The notes below the pieces were generated by a model. It was not told the DNA's origin, ran no database searches, and saw only the letters and a list, made by a program, of their open reading frames with translations. The translations under genes were made by a program, and so were the position numbers. From Eurosta solidaginis (lineage: Eukaryota > Arthropoda > Insecta > Diptera > Tephritidae), in assembly GCF_040869045.1 (NCBI RefSeq), contig NC_090322.1, forward strand, positions 277,786,662 to 277,850,661: a stretch of DNA of 64,000 nucleotides. Reading direction: 5' to 3'. Positions 51,773 to 63,681 of the stretch are shown piece by piece. Position 1 is the first letter of the stretch, and the number at the start of each line of letters is the position of its first letter.

Positions 51773-53057
51773 GACAATGAATTGAGGGCATGCACCTGGA
51801 ACGTCCGCTCCCTGATTGGGATTGGTGCAGATGCCCGGCCCGGTTGATGTCCTCGTCAAAGCAAAATCTGACATCACCGCCATCCACGAAATGCGTTGGA
51901 CGAAGCAAGGAAGAAAGAAGATCAAAAATTGTGACATATATTGGAGTGGCCATGCGAATAAGCGCAGTTTCGGCGTCGGATTCGTGGTGGGAGAGAGACT
52001 TTGTCGCCAAGTGCTGGCGTTCACGCCTGTGGACGAGCGTCTCGCCGCTATCCGAATAAAAGCAAAATTTTTTAATATATCATTCATCTGCGCCCATGCG
52101 CCGACAGAGGAGGAAGACGATGAGGTGAAAGACACTTTTTATGAACAATTAGAACGCACATACGAGCGCTGCCCCCGTCATGATATAAAAGTCGTGCTTG
52201 GCGACTTTAACGCCAGGGTGGGCAAAGGTGTTTTTGGCCCTACAGTCGGAAAGTTCAGCCTACACAACGAAACTTCTCCTAACGGACTGAGGCTGATTGA
52301 CTTTGCCGGTGCTCGAAACATGGTCATACCCAGCACGAGGTTGATGCATAAAAAGATACATCAAGCTACATGGCTGTCTCCTGATCGAAATACTCGCAAT
52401 CAGATCGATCACGTTGTGATAGACGGACGGCATGCCTCCAGTGTTTTAGATGTGCGCACGATCCGAGGACCTAACATCGACTCGGACCATTATCTCGTTG
52501 CAGCCAAAATACGCACCCGGCTCAACGTGGCTAAAACCAAGGAACAAAAAACACAAGGAAAGCTAGACGTCGAAAAGCTTCAATCACAACAGACTGCCAA
52601 TGATTTCGCAACTCGACTCTCACACCTGCTCTCTGAGAGCACAACTCAACCTGAAGGAATACAGGAGCAGTGGGAGCATATCTCCAAAGCACTTCGTACT
52701 GCCGCCGAGGAAAAAATTGGTTACCGGCGGCCACGAAAAAACAACTGGTATGATGAAGAATGCCGCGTTGCAACCGAAAGAAAAGACGCTGCCTACAGGG
52801 CTACGTTAAAAGCGAGCGCGACAAGAGGAGTGTGTGAACGCTATCGTGAGTTGAAAAGAAAAGCGAGACGCCTTTTCAGGAAGAAAAAAGCAGAAGCAGA
52901 AAGGCGTGAGTGCGAGGAGCTTGAGATGCTAGCCACCAGGAATAACGCCCGAAAATTCTACCAAAAAATACGGCGACAGACGGAAGGTTTTAAGACCGGG
53001 GCAAACTCCTGTAGAGAGTGCTTAGATTATGGAGGGAATACTTCTCTGCTCTCCTAA
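51773..53057 (+). pseudogene. RTE endonuclease domain and linker
   Basis: RACTWNVRSL begins the APE-type fold in one frame (from ~51785), then a frameshift near 51830 moves to the frame 51816-53057: ITAIHEMRWTKQG, RSFGVGFVV, FICAHAPTEE, VVLGDFNARVG (catalytic Asp/Asn), RNTRNQIDHVVI and NIDSDHYLV (catalytic His). The basic linker includes KKNNWYDEEC and a Lys/Arg-rich helix. It fails at ~53020, where the frame changes. Confidence 0.83.
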
Positions 53058-54545
53058 ATGGAGGCAGCAATTCACCGCGCAGAGATGAAGAACCCGATCC
53101 CACAATCGATGATGATGGAATATATGTCCCCCCGCCCGATTATGACGAAGTTAGAATAGCAATAACCAGATTGAAAAACAACAAGGCCGTGGGCGCTGAT
53201 GGATTGCCTGCGGAGCTATTCAAGTTCGGCGGCGAGGAGTTGGTAAGGCGCATGCAGCAGCTTCTTAGCAAAATATGGGCGGACGAAAGCATGTCCCACG
53301 GTTGGAATCTAAGTGTTCTTTGCCCAGTCCACAAGAAGGGGGATACTGCAAAATGCACCAACTATCGTGGAACCAGCCTTCTTAATATCGCATATAAGGA
53401 TCTTGGAAAAAACCCGTGAAAAGAGAATCGACACGCATCACCTCTTCGTCGACTTTAAAGCCGCCTTCGACAGCACGAAAAGGAGCTGCCTATATGCCGC
53501 TATGTCTGAATTTGGTTTCCCCCCAAAACTTATACGGCTGTGCATAATGACGTTGAGCAACACCATCAGCTCAGTCAGAATTAGGAAGGACCTCTCCGAG
53601 CCGTTCGAAACTAAAGGAGGTTTCAGACAGGGTGACCCCCTATCGTGCGATTTCTTTAATTTGATGCTGGAGAAAATTATACTAGCTGCAGAACTTAACC
53701 GCACTGGAACAATATACTATAAAAGCGTGCAATTACTGGCATATGCTGATGACATTGATATTATCGGCCTAAACACCCGCGCTGTTAGTTCTGCCTACTC
53801 CAAACTGGAAAAAGAAGCGGTAAAGATGGGTTTGATGGTGAATGAGGACAAAACGAAGTACCTGCTGTCATCGAGCAAAGAGTCAGCGCATATGCGCCTT
53901 GGCAACCACGCTACTGTTGGCAGCCATAATTTCGAAATAGTAAAAGACTTCGTTTATTTGGGAACCAGCATCAACACTAGCAACAACATCAGCACTGAAA
54001 TCCAGCGAAGAATCAGTCTTGCCAATAAATGCTACTTTGGACTAGGTAGGCAATTGAAAAGTAAAGTCCTCTCTCGGCGAACGAAAATCATACTCTACAA
54101 GTCACTTATCGTACCCGTCCTGCTATATGGGGAAGAAGCATGGACCATGACAACAGCAGATGAAGCGGCTTTGGGAGTGTTCGAGAGAAAAGTTCTTCGA
54201 AAGATTTATGGACCTCTACGCGTTGGCGATGGCGAGTACCGAAGAAGATTTAATGATGAGCTGTACGAGCTATACGCAGACATCAACATAGTCCAACGAA
54301 TTAAAACGCAGCGGCTGCCCTGGCTAGGCCATGTTATGCGAATGAAAGATGATGCTCCGGCCAAGAAAGTGTTTCTATCGGAACCCGCCTATGGAAGCAG
54401 AGGTAGAGGGCGGCCCCCACTCCGTTGGAAGGACCAGGTGGAAAACGATTTAAACTCCCTTGGTGTGACCAATTGGCGCCGGTTGGCGGAGCGAAGGAGC
54501 GACTGGCGCGTCTTGTTGGACGGCCATAACCGTTTAGACGGTTAA
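53018..54545 (+). pseudogene. RTE reverse transcriptase with internal deletion
   Basis: The first part (to 53419) reads LWREYFSALLNGG, ITRLKNNKAVGADGLPAELFK, LCPVHKKGDTAKCTNYRG and LLNIAYK. About 40 residues (the G-x-x-x-G-R-S-T region) are then missing and the frame shifts. The second part, from ~53403 to 54545, is open: HHLFVDFKAAFDS (catalytic Asp), GGFRQGDPLSCDFFNLMLEK, LLAYADDIDII (Y-A-D-D), MVNEDKTKYL, ILYKSLIVPVLLYGEEAW, RLPWLGHVMRM, RGRPPLRWKDQVENDL. The C-terminus is intact. Confidence 0.87.
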
Positions 54546-54892
54546 ACGTCAATTAAGTAAGTAATGGCCTTTTATGAGTTACTGCTACTATTTTCGTGTT
54601 TGGTCTTAAGCTATAGAAGAGGATAGCCCTAAATCTGAACAAGGATTACGACATCCCACATAAAAGTTTAATGTTGGCAATGACAGAAAATTATTCATAT
54701 CTTTATTCATATCTACCCTAACTAGGGTAGGCACCTTGTCGTTGGTGTGAGGGCTTAGCCGATCTCCATAGCGCCCGACTATGAGGCGGAGCTGTTTACG
54801 ACTGGCATCTAAGCGGTTTGGCCTCATAGGAGAGGTTTGCTGCGAGACCCCTAGGTTCTGCAACCGGTACGAGGAGGAAGAAGCTTCGAATG

Positions 54893-55269
54893 GCAGAATG
54901 AAGAGGCAACGTTCGGCGGAAGGCGACAAGCCTGCTTTCAAGAGGCAGAAATGACCCAGTCCCAGAGCCATGGACAAGACAAGTAGGCCCAAAGCTGTAA
55001 GACAGATGGTCCCCAATAGCGAGGTAGCAACTACCTCGAAAGCTGCGATCCAGCGAAACAGCACGCTTGAGAAAAGTCCAAGCAAGGGGAAACATTTCCC
55101 ATCGGGAGATGGTATAGAAGAGCCAGCAGACAGCACTCACACTTCGATCAGGGAGCGGGTAGTGCCGGGCTTGGTGACCGATACCACGATGGAATGGGCA
55201 GTGAAGACGTTTTCTAAGTTTAAATCGCCGGGGCCAGATGATATATTCCCGGCCATGCTAAAAGTTTAA
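54893..55269 (+). pseudogene. LOA-type ORF1 start fused to RT start by deletion
   Basis: Ser/Lys-rich N-terminal ORF1-like sequence, one stop at ~54955, then a 99-codon frame (54970-55269). Its last third (AVKTFSKFKSPGPDDIFPAML) is the RT fingers motif K-S-P-G-P-D. The endonuclease is missing, so a large deletion joins ORF1 to RT. Confidence 0.65.
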
Positions 55270-55929
55270 AGTAGGGCGGCCGTGGAATAGCTTAAAATAA
55301 TATTCGATGCGTGCATAGGACTGAATCATGTACCGCACTCTTGGAGAACTGCGGTCACGTGTATCCCAAAGACTATAGACTCATTAGCTTAACATCATTT
55401 CTGTTCAAAACCTTTGACAGGCTGATAGATGTGTACATAAAGTCCAACGTGGATGAAAAGCTGCTCTCCACAACACAGTATGCGTACACCAAAGGCAAGT
55501 CGGTAAACACCACATTGCATAGGGTGGTAATAAGCATAGAGAATATAAGGAATATGCTCTAGGAGTCTTCTTAGACATTGCCGGGGCTTTCAATAATGTT
55601 TCTAAATGGGCGATTATGGATAGTCTTAATTACATTAAAGTACATCCAGCCTTAACGAGATGGATCGGCTGCATGTTAAATTGCAGGAAGCTTACATCAC
55701 AATGCAGATTGTAAGAGGCCACGAAATCAGTGGACAGGGGAACGCCGCAGGGAGGGGTACTATCACCTCTTCTGTGGACGCTGGTCATCAACCAACTGCT
55801 CAGGCGATTCGATGAGGGAGCCGTAAAACTTACGGCTTACGCGGATGACGTTGCAATTGTCATAAGTGGAAAGTGCCTTCCAACGATTAGCTCTTTGATG
55901 GATCGGGCGCTTCGGGATATTCATACCTG
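55270..55929 (+). pseudogene. LOA-type RT, first half
   Basis: IPKDYRLISLTSFLFKTFDRLI, QYAYTKGKSVNTTLH, FLDIAGAFNN (motif A), DRGTPQGGVLSPLLWTLVIN (motif B) and TAYADDVAIV (Y-A-D-D) occur in order, in three frames with stops at 55560 and ~55710. Confidence 0.8.
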
Positions 55930-57548
55930 CACTGAAAGAAAAAGGCTGGTAAAATCATGCGAAATACGGGTCAATTCAACCGAAATTTCTGTTAATTTTT
56001 ATCCATCGCAACAAGATGTTGAATCAACTGCGCACAAATCGTTGAATCGTAATTGACCGTTTTAGTAGTCAAATGAACAAAAAAGTTGTTGCGACAGCTT
56101 TGTACGAAAGTACCTATGTTGCCATATAAATAAATAAATGTAAGGCGCGATAACCTCCGAAGAGATCTCAGGCCGAGCTTCTCTTCCAATTTGCGTCGTG
56201 CTCCTCTTGATTTTCCCTACAAATTATCCGAACGGGACCTACATGTTTTATGCCGACTCCGAGCGGCATCTGCGAGGCAGGTGAGTTTTCAATGAGAGCT
56301 TTTCATGGCAGAAATACACTCGGAGCGCTTGCCAAACACTGCCGAGGGGCGACCCCGCTTAGAAAAAATTTCTTCTAATTGAAAAACCTTATTTCTAAAA
56401 TTTTTATGTTGCTTTACCCGGGGTGCGAACCCAGGGCATACGGTGTGGCAGGCGGAGCACGCTACCATCACGCCACGGTGGCACTTACTAAGCAAACGTT
56501 AATTGGGCTTACAGCAAATATGCTGGCACACATTAAACATTATACTCTTTATTATTTTGTTTTATTAAACGCACTTTCACCAAATTTTATATTTTGTAAT
56601 TTATTTAATTTATAAGGTATAAATGTAATTTATAGTTTTGAACTTCGCTTTGCAAATAGAAATGAAAATAGTAGTCACAAAACTGATTCTCAATTCTTTC
56701 GGTTGCAGCTCAGCTCATTCTCAATTTCTTCTCTCGCATGTAGTTGCCACACTTGATTATTTCGAACAAAACTTGTAAAAATGTTTGACATAACATTTTA
56801 AATAGAGAACTTGTAAGTTATAGAAAAGTAAAGAATCAAATCGCTAGAAGGTAATTCACTACTGAAGTAACTTTACATGTAATTCGGCAAGTTTAATTTT
56901 CGTAACACTTTAAGTTGAAACGATTCCAAAACAACTCAAACTTTTATTTTGTTGGAACCATCAACATTAAAAAAGGATGTTTTTTTTATTAGCTTATTAG
57001 ATTCGTTCGCGTGAGTGAAAATTCGTAAAAACTTGAACAAAATGTTACTAACTTTGGAAAAATCCTGTTCGTTCAAACAAAACTTTTGCAACAAGAGAGA
57101 AGTTGCAAAATTGTACCCGATAAATAGGTGTCCCGGTATCTCATAATTTTTTGCATAGTAAATTCAAAAAAAGGTTTTTCGTTTTGTATTGATAACTGAA
57201 AAACTAGTTTTTTGTTGTTTTCCCATTTTGCGTGTTTTTTTTCGATTTGGTTGTTTTCTTATTTTGGTATATTTTCCAACAAGTGGCACCATCGTCATAA
57301 GTACAAAGTAGAGTTGTGTTAACAGAAAAATCAGTTAGATTGACCAGGTATCGGTCCATTTTACAGAATTTTGATAGACTAACTTAAGAGCGACAATTTC
57401 TCTTCTGTTGAAATGACTAAACTAATTTGTTCGTTTGACAAAGAACTCGGTCGAATTAACCGTAATTCGATCAATTTCACCGAATCTCCATTAAGTCAAG
57501 AACAACAGAACAGATATGCTGATTTTACTAGCACCATTTCTTTCAGTG
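55930..57548. mobile_element. 1.6-kb terminal-inverted-repeat element inserted in the LINE
   Basis: The left end CACTGAAAGAAAAAGGCTGG and the inverted right end CACTGAAAGAAATGGTGC share 12 exact terminal bases and more beyond (TAAAATCA). It cuts the RT between the Y-A-D-D and the thumb, and RT resumes at 57549. At best a 2-bp TG/CG flank is duplicated. No transposase seen; contains a SINE. Confidence 0.72.
56123..56482 (-). mobile_element. tRNA-derived SINE
   Basis: On the minus strand it starts CCACCGTGGCGTGATGGTAG (A box TGGCGTGATGG), with the B box GGGTTCGCACCC about 50 bp on, the spacing of a real tRNA. A ~270-bp body follows and it ends in an (ATTT)n tail at 56123-56140. The head (56410-56481) could fold like a tRNA but lacks a normal acceptor end. 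Confidence 0.8.
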
Positions 57549-58214
57549 CGGGCATCAAATGTCGGGTTGAAAGTCAATGCGGATAAGACGGATATGGTCT
57601 TGTTTACAAAGAGCTACAAGGTCCCAAATTGGATCAGGCCTAAGTTAGGAGGGGTTACCCTACAGGAGAAACCTTGCACAAAATATCTAGGAGTCATCCT
57701 AGACAGTAAGCTGTCATGGAAGCTCAACGTGGAGGAGAGGCTGAAGAAGGCTTCAACGACACTTTATGCATGTAAAAGAATGCTGGGGTGTACGTGGGGC
57801 TTATCGCCCTCTCTTTCTCATTGGGTTTTTACAGCGATTGTAAGCCCTATTCTATACTATGGAGTTCTTGTTTGGTGGAAAGCCACACAAAAAACAACAT
57901 ACCTCAAAAAATTAGAGGGGGTATGCAGACTATCAATGCTTAGCATTACGGGAGCCCTGAAAACAACCCCGACGGCTGCACTGTATGCCATTCTGCACAT
58001 TCCACCTGTAGACCTGGTAGCAAAGAACATAGCATTAACAACCGCAACCAGGCTCGGTGCCTCGGGGCAGCTTGAGCGCCGACCATATGGCCATAGTAGT
58101 ATAGCGTCATCAATTGCAAGACGAACAGACTACCTGATTCCCTATATGCGCTTCGAGGGAGATCTTAAGGCCACAATAGAGGGGGACGGTTGTACACAGA
58201 TGGTTCCAAAGTAG
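57549..58214 (+). pseudogene. LOA-type RT, second half (thumb region)
   Basis: VGLKVNADKTDMVLFTKSYK, TKYLGVILDSKLSWKLNVEER, SPILYYGVLVWWKA and LEGVCRLSMLSITGALKTTP are the post-Y-A-D-D blocks of this group. The frame ends at 58214, where RNase H begins in another frame. Confidence 0.8.
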
Positions 58215-58965
58215 TGGAAGAAGTAGCGTCTGCGGTATACTGTGCTGATCCGGAAATAAACAGATCCTACAGGCTGCCGGGTTACTGTAGCGTTTTCCAA
58301 GCGGAAATAGTAGCCGTAACCAAAGAAGTAGAAACCCTGGGAGAAAATAGCCCAAGCTGCAATTGTGTTAACTTCTATATTGACAGTCAAGCAGCAATTA
58401 AGGCAATAATCTCGCATAGCACAGCAACTAAATGCGTGTTAGAGTGTAAGCAGTCTCTGGAGAGGGACAGGGAGAAGCCCAGGGCATATGGGAATAGATG
58501 GGAATGAGAAAGCGGAGGAACTAGCTAAAAAGGGCGTATCCCTTGAAGCTTGCTCCGTAGATGTCCCCCTTAGTGGGCGAAATTAAGCGAAGGCGAGAGG
58601 CGCACATGATCGACCAAGCAGGAAAGGCTTGGGTTCAAGCGCGGGGCTGTAAAGTGTCGAAGATTATGTGTAGATCTTACAACCTTAGACTAACAAAGTT
58701 GCTTCTATCATTAAAAAGAGAGGACTGTAGACTCATGACGGGTATTCTGACTGGACACTGCCTTCTGGAGCCACATGCTTTCAAATTAGACGTGGTCAGT
58801 GATAGCAGATGTAGGAAGTGCGGGCTGGAAGAGGAAACGATCGAGCACGTTCAGGCTAAGGCTCCAGATATTAGGAGTGATACAGCTGTCAGATCTAGAA
58901 GCAGTATGTGGCTTAGGTCCTGGGAAGCTTCTAGTATTTGCCAAGAGGACGGATTTATTTTATAA
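58190..58965 (+). pseudogene. LOA-type RNase H and C-terminal zinc motif
   Basis: YTDGSKVVEEVASAVYC, FQAEIVAVTKEV and FYIDSQAAIKAI carry the RNase H catalytic residues (D-E-D). A stop at 58507 interrupts the HMGIDGNEKAEELA helix region. The last frame (58561-58965) has CRSYNLRLTKLLLSLKRED and SRCRKCGLEEETIEHV, a C-x-x-C...H zinc motif. Confidence 0.77.
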
Positions 58966-59067
58966 CATAGGTCCTGGTTTTTGATAGGGTTTTTCAGTTT
59001 GGTCGTAAAAACAAATTTCTGGTAACACTACGGATTTATTCAGTATGTGACGTCCTCATAGACCGGC

Positions 59068-59094
59068 CAGTTCAACCTAACCTAACCTAACCTA
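59068..59094 (+). repeat. (CCTAA)4 LINE tail
   Basis: AACCTAACCTAACCTAACCTAA after the 3' UTR. It equals the reverse complement of the canonical insect telomere repeat TTAGG, but its position marks it as a LINE tail. Confidence 0.65.
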
Positions 59095-59095
59095 A

Positions 59096-59725
59096 GTCAA
59101 TGGCAAAAGACCTTGCTAAGATTTACAATATTACCATAAATTAACTTAAAACTAATTAACGATGAGTTCAAGGAATAGTTGGACTTGCTCAGTAGTAAGA
59201 CTCAATCAGTAACTTAAACAAAGGTCTTGACATCGTAAAGTCAAGATCCAGACTTCTACCCACATAGCATATGGAAGATTGATTAAAGTATAAATCACCA
59301 CAATTAGACATTTTCGACTCCTTTTGACGACTAAAAACTGTTTAATCAATCATGCAATCAAAAGAAGACTCGAAATCGACTTCCTCTTATGAGTGAAATA
59401 TGATTTATTGAAAAAGCAACAACAAAATGTAAAGCGATCACAATAAATGATTAAAATAAGATTCCTAATAGACTCTTAAATGTCTCGAGAAAGAATCGCA
59501 AAAGCTTTAAAACACACTTAAAAATTATTCCCACAAGACTCATAAATGATGGTAAATATGACTCGAAAAATACTAAATACTGATTAGAAATATAGGTTAA
59601 AAGAGGCTCACCAAGTGAAGTCGCACGTAGGGTACCATTTTCTCCCGACGAGGGAGTCTTTTCTGATCAGAAAATGAGCGCATATATGCTTATTTTGATC
59701 ATGCTGGAGACTCCAAAAAGACTCT
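59096..59725. other. No gene recognised
   Basis: A/T-rich with many GACTC / GAGTC pentamers (AAGACTC, GACTCTAA, GGAGTC), possibly ends of a decayed DNA element. Nothing else. Confidence 0.35.
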
Positions 59726-60713
59726 AATATGATTAGAGTTGGGATTCTACCGGGTATTTACCATTTTTATGGGTAAATACCAGGAAAAAACCCGGAATAT
59801 TCCTTTTTTGTATCTTTTTTTGGGTATTTAAAAATCATTTTAATCGAGGCTGCTTGGAATTAGAATTCAGCAATTAAATTTGTACGTCATTTGAAATTTA
59901 AAAAATTTCGTTTTGATTTTAAACAAACAACCCAGCAAACAGTTTTATACAGGTCTCCTTCCGATATATATGAGCCTTATTGGCGTCATATACTGCTAAT
60001 TTTAAGCCTTTTAATGACACTTCTTCAGGGCGTTTAGGAAGAATTTTGGATATATATCCGAAGCGGAAAACATAGGGGAGAAAATTGTTGTGATAAAACT
60101 CCCATGAAGATAAGATAGAAATAAAATAAGTATTAGTTGAATTATTTATTTATTTAGAATAAATTGTCGCAGAAAATTTTCGAGTTTTTATTCCGGAGCT
60201 GCCTAGTTTACTGATTTTAATATTTTCGGTAGGGTACACATATTTACGCAAACAAAGCTACCCCTCAAACATACTCACGGCGCTCATAATTTAAGAATCC
60301 GAAACGAATCCAAAATAAATGGCCAATATAGGAATCAGAAAAGCGTCGACACGCGTAGGAGGGTAAAAGAAAATGATATTTTTGTCTTTTGTTTAACGGC
60401 CTAAAAGCTCCTCACCTACCATGCAAAATTATCATTTATCAACTATTTATGTTAGTCACAGCGAGTGTGGAACAAATTTTGAAACTTTGTTACAATTTTT
60501 CATTTTAATAAAAATGAATTCATACATGTTAAATTCCAATTAGAATTAGCAATTGATGCAATTAGTTTATATTCTCTAATTTATTAAACAATTAGAAATA
60601 GTTCAACTAATTCCCATTGGATAATTGAAATTTTTATTCTAATGGTAAATATAATTGCAATTAGTTGCCATTAGCAAAAAAATTGGATTACCTTTACAAT
60701 TAAAAATTTAATT

Positions 60714-60885
60714 GAATTCTGCTAATGCAATTAGATATTCAATTATCTCGAATTAGAATCAATTATTTATGTTTATTTACATCATTATTCGTTGACTTCA
60801 ATAATTCTTTGAAAAAAATTTATTTTTATCAAAATAATTGATTCTGATTCGAGCTAATTGAATATTTAATTGCATTAGCAGAAAA
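60714..60885. repeat. Inverted repeat, ~52-bp arms, within an ATTAG-rich block
   Basis: TTCTGCTAATGCAATTAGAT...CAATTATTT (60716-60768) is mirrored by AAATAATTGATTC...TTAATTGCATTAGCAGAA (60831-60885). The wider block 60520-60930 is dense in AATTGCAATTAG motifs. Possibly a MITE nested in the hAT element. Confidence 0.6.
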
Positions 60886-61494
60886 TGAAGGTTAATTAGC
60901 AATCATTAGCATTATCTAATCATTACTTAACATCTATGAATGAATTACATTTGAACATTATAGTTACCCTTGCTATTCTTTCTTTGTATAAGCATCGACG
61001 TTTTTCCGCTCATGGATGCTTCTCGACATCTTTAATGTGACCGCAAAGCTGACACGCTCTGTTCAGGTGTGTCGAACTATATATGACCCCAATAAGCGCT
61101 GACGATGCCTAATAAATAGGTCATATAGGTTCAGATAATCAAAGTTTATTAGAGTTAAAAATGACGTCGGAGAGTTCCAGAAGAGTATAATATGACCTGT
61201 TTAAAAGCCTTTTAAGACATATGTCGGACTCTTATTTAGGCTCAAATGATATAAGTTAATAGGCTCATATAGGACGACCATTGCAAGAAGGAAATACATT
61301 GGTTACGGCATCCCAAATGAGCACATACCGACTGTAAACGTTCCAATTTAGATATTTTTCCGACTCTTGTTTGACTTAAAATGTTAACTGGATAAACTTA
61401 AATTTTTACAACGGATTTATTATTGGCTAAATATTTTTGATAAACGCTGGATTACAGATTAAAACTAATTCAACCGATAGCGTAATGGCTAACT

Positions 61495-61800
61495 ACTAGG
61501 GCGGGTCGATTTAAAAATCGCTCATTGCTCTGTGAAAATCGTATTCTAGGGATCAAACTAAGAAACTTTGCCGAAGGAACCATACCTCTCAAACGAATTC
61601 TGATGATTTTGAAAAATCCCACTTTGACCCATTTAGGGTGCTCCAATCGAGTCCAAATGTATGACCGACCTCCACTAACTTTGGAGGCCCCACCCACCGA
61701 TGCCAGTGGCACACCCCCTGGGGTTCACCATACAAACATTTCAAAAAATCGGCGGTTTTGCACTTTACATGAAAAAATCAGCTAAATGGCTATTATTTTT
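61495..61800. repeat. Conserved-looking block GGGCGGGTCGATTTAAAAATC
   Basis: Starts ACTAGGGCGGGTCGATTTAA and includes a frame (61525-61785) reading MLCENRILGIKLRNFAEGTI. I recall this type of segment in many insect genomes as part of dispersed repeats, but I cannot name it. Confidence 0.4.
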
Positions 61801-62084
61801 CTTTATTTTTATTTATTTATTTATAATAATATTTATTATTTATTTATAACAATATCTATTTTTTCTCTTAAGAAATTTATTTAGTCAGAACATATGTAAA
61901 TGAAAAAATTAATTTCAGTGAGTTATAGAAAAGAAACTAAAAAAAATTATTGTTTGAAGTCTTTTTAACTTTCAAGTCTGGCCAATTTCGCACGGCTCTC
62001 TAATGTCGTCGCCATAACAGCCTATACATTTTCCGGTATACCCCGTTTGGAAACGCTAGCTAGCAATTGAACATGTCGTTCCGT

Positions 62085-62803
62085 TCATTGTATGTGTGAT
62101 GGAATTTTTGGATCATTAAACGGTGGATCATCTTGATTTAAATAATCTTTCAATGTATCGTACGGAATGCTTCGCGTGAATGGTGGTTCAAATACGATAT
62201 TTATATCATTCAAATTGATCATTTCCGTATAACTTGTGCAATTAAAGTTTATATCTGGTTTTTTATAAACTCTAAGTTCCATTGGCTCGTCAACATTGGT
62301 TTGATAGCGTAGAATTTTCTTGATGACACAGTCGCGCTTTTCTTTGCTATCATCAAACAACATTGATAACAAGATATTTTCCGAATGCGCATAATATGAA
62401 TTATCTTTAATTACTTGATTGACAATTTTGCGTAAACGAGGTTCTAGAAATCGTGACCAACCAATGAACTTGAAAAATAATGCACTGCCGTACACGACAG
62501 AGCTGTAATACTTGATATTGAAGTACATTGGCACATAACATTTAATTATAAATTCAACCAGAATTCTTAAATTTGCATCTGGATTTTCCGTTGTCACATA
62601 TAATCGCAATAATCTAGCGGCCTTGGTGAGCCGCCGAGAATGTACAATTTTCCCTGGTTTGATGTTAGCCAGATCCACCGGAACCACGCCGTTAGAAATT
62701 GCATGGGCCATGTCGTATAAGTACTTCGAATCGGTGGAAAATTCAATTTTTTCTGGAGAAGGGGGCATATTTTGCAACTCAATTTTCTGGACGCCGTTAA
62801 CCA
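62085..62803 (-). pseudogene. hAT-element gene, 3' exon (unnamed transposon-associated family)
   Basis: Exon starts after ATATATTTTCAG at 62803 and runs open to a stop at 62085, ~239 residues. Blocks include FSTDSKYLYDMAHAISNGVV, SRRLTKAARLLRLYVTTENP, RILVEFIIKCYVPMYFNIK, PRLRKIVNQVIKDNSYYAHS and ENILLSMLFDD. I recall this C-terminal region from large uncharacterised invertebrate protein families that behave like transposons; I cannot point to the DDE residues here. Presence inside an element with hAT-type ends suggests it is, or was, the transposase. Confidence 0.6.
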
Positions 62804-62870
62804 CCTGAAAATATATAATAATAAAATAATTAAAAATGGTTGACAATTATAATAAATGAGTGATAGCAAT

Positions 62871-63296
62871 AACTTACCGGAAGAGTTTCACAAGTAAAAA
62901 ATTGTTTCCAGAGATTTTACATACTCTGTAAATTGTTGGGTGTTGTTTCTTCTCTTGATTTGCTCTTGATACTTGTCAAGCAATTTATTCAATTTATTAA
63001 GTACACTTTTTCAGCATTATTTTCGTACCAAGTTTATCCCAAATTCCAATCAACTTATCTTGTACTTGAATAGTGAATGATTTATGGGAAAACTTTTTTT
63101 GTTCTGTTTTAGCACGTTCGCTTAAGTAAAAATAATATCTCAAGATATCCAGATGGGTTGGTAAATTAAGATCAGTTAAATCAGTAGACACACCAAAAAC
63201 AGTAACATCATGCTTGGGTATATGACTCATTGGGTTTTCGATAGTTGTTGATGTAGTTGCTTCATCTTGCGGTGTAGAGGATGATGGTGGATTCAT
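62871..63296 (-). pseudogene. hAT-element gene, 5' exon with a frameshift
   Basis: ATG at 63296 (MNPPSSSTPQDEATT). FGVSTDLTDLNLPTHLDILR, YYFYLSERAKTEQKK and GIWDKLGTKIMLKK are followed by a one-base shift in an A run at ~63010. The other frame continues as KLNKLLDKYQEQIKRRNNTQ until a stop near 62878. A donor GTAAGTTATTG follows at ~62871. The central part of the protein expected between the two exons is missing, so an internal deletion is likely. Confidence 0.55.
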
Positions 63297-63681
63297 TGTA
63301 AACTTTTTGATTTGGAATGGTCACTTCACTTATTTTTTTTTGTTATATTTTTTTATCTGAAATTAGCACTTCACACTTTGAGTTCTTCACAACGACGGTA
63401 ATAAGAATGAAATGGTAATTTCAATTCTACCTGTTGTCTTGTGGTGGCTTAAACACAAGCAATTTTAGGATCTGCAATTGTGTCACAGTGATACCCGACC
63501 TACTAACTACCCACCAAAATTGGGTACATTTTGGATTGAATTTATGTGTTTGTTTCCCATATTTTCCGAAAGATTATTTTTACCCTTATTTTGGGTAAAT
63601 ATTTGGGTATTTACCCATTTTTACCATATATACCCAATTCACCGGGTATTTACCATTTGGGTATTTACCCATTTCCCATCT

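Larger units (their letters stand above)
51530..54560 (+). mobile_element. RTE-clade LINE, broken
   Basis: A GC-richer block with 5' UTR-like sequence (51530-51780), endonuclease, RT and a short 3' end (ACGGTTAAACGTCAATTAAG). The single ORF2-like layout and the C-terminal R-L-P-W-L-G-H-V-M-R-M and G-R-P-P-L-R-W-K-D motifs are RTE signatures. One frameshift in the endonuclease, one at the endonuclease-RT link, and an internal RT deletion. Confidence 0.85.
54710..59095 (+). mobile_element. LOA/I-group LINE, internally deleted, with an insertion and (CCTAA)n tail
   Basis: 5' UTR-like sequence from ~54710, an ORF1 start (RQRSAEGDKPAFKRQK at ~54910), RT, RNase H and a C-terminal zinc-type segment. 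The RT is split by an insertion at 55930-57548. The 3' end is CAACCTAACCTAACCTAACC at 59068-59094. Many stops. Confidence 0.78.

Noticed and set aside
56410..56482. Possible tRNA gene
   Set aside because: A and B boxes are well placed, but the sequence continues into a SINE body with an A/T tail, and the acceptor end is not that of a working tRNA.
59068..59094. Interstitial telomere repeat
   Set aside because: Only four units, located precisely at the LINE 3' end; better explained as the element tail.
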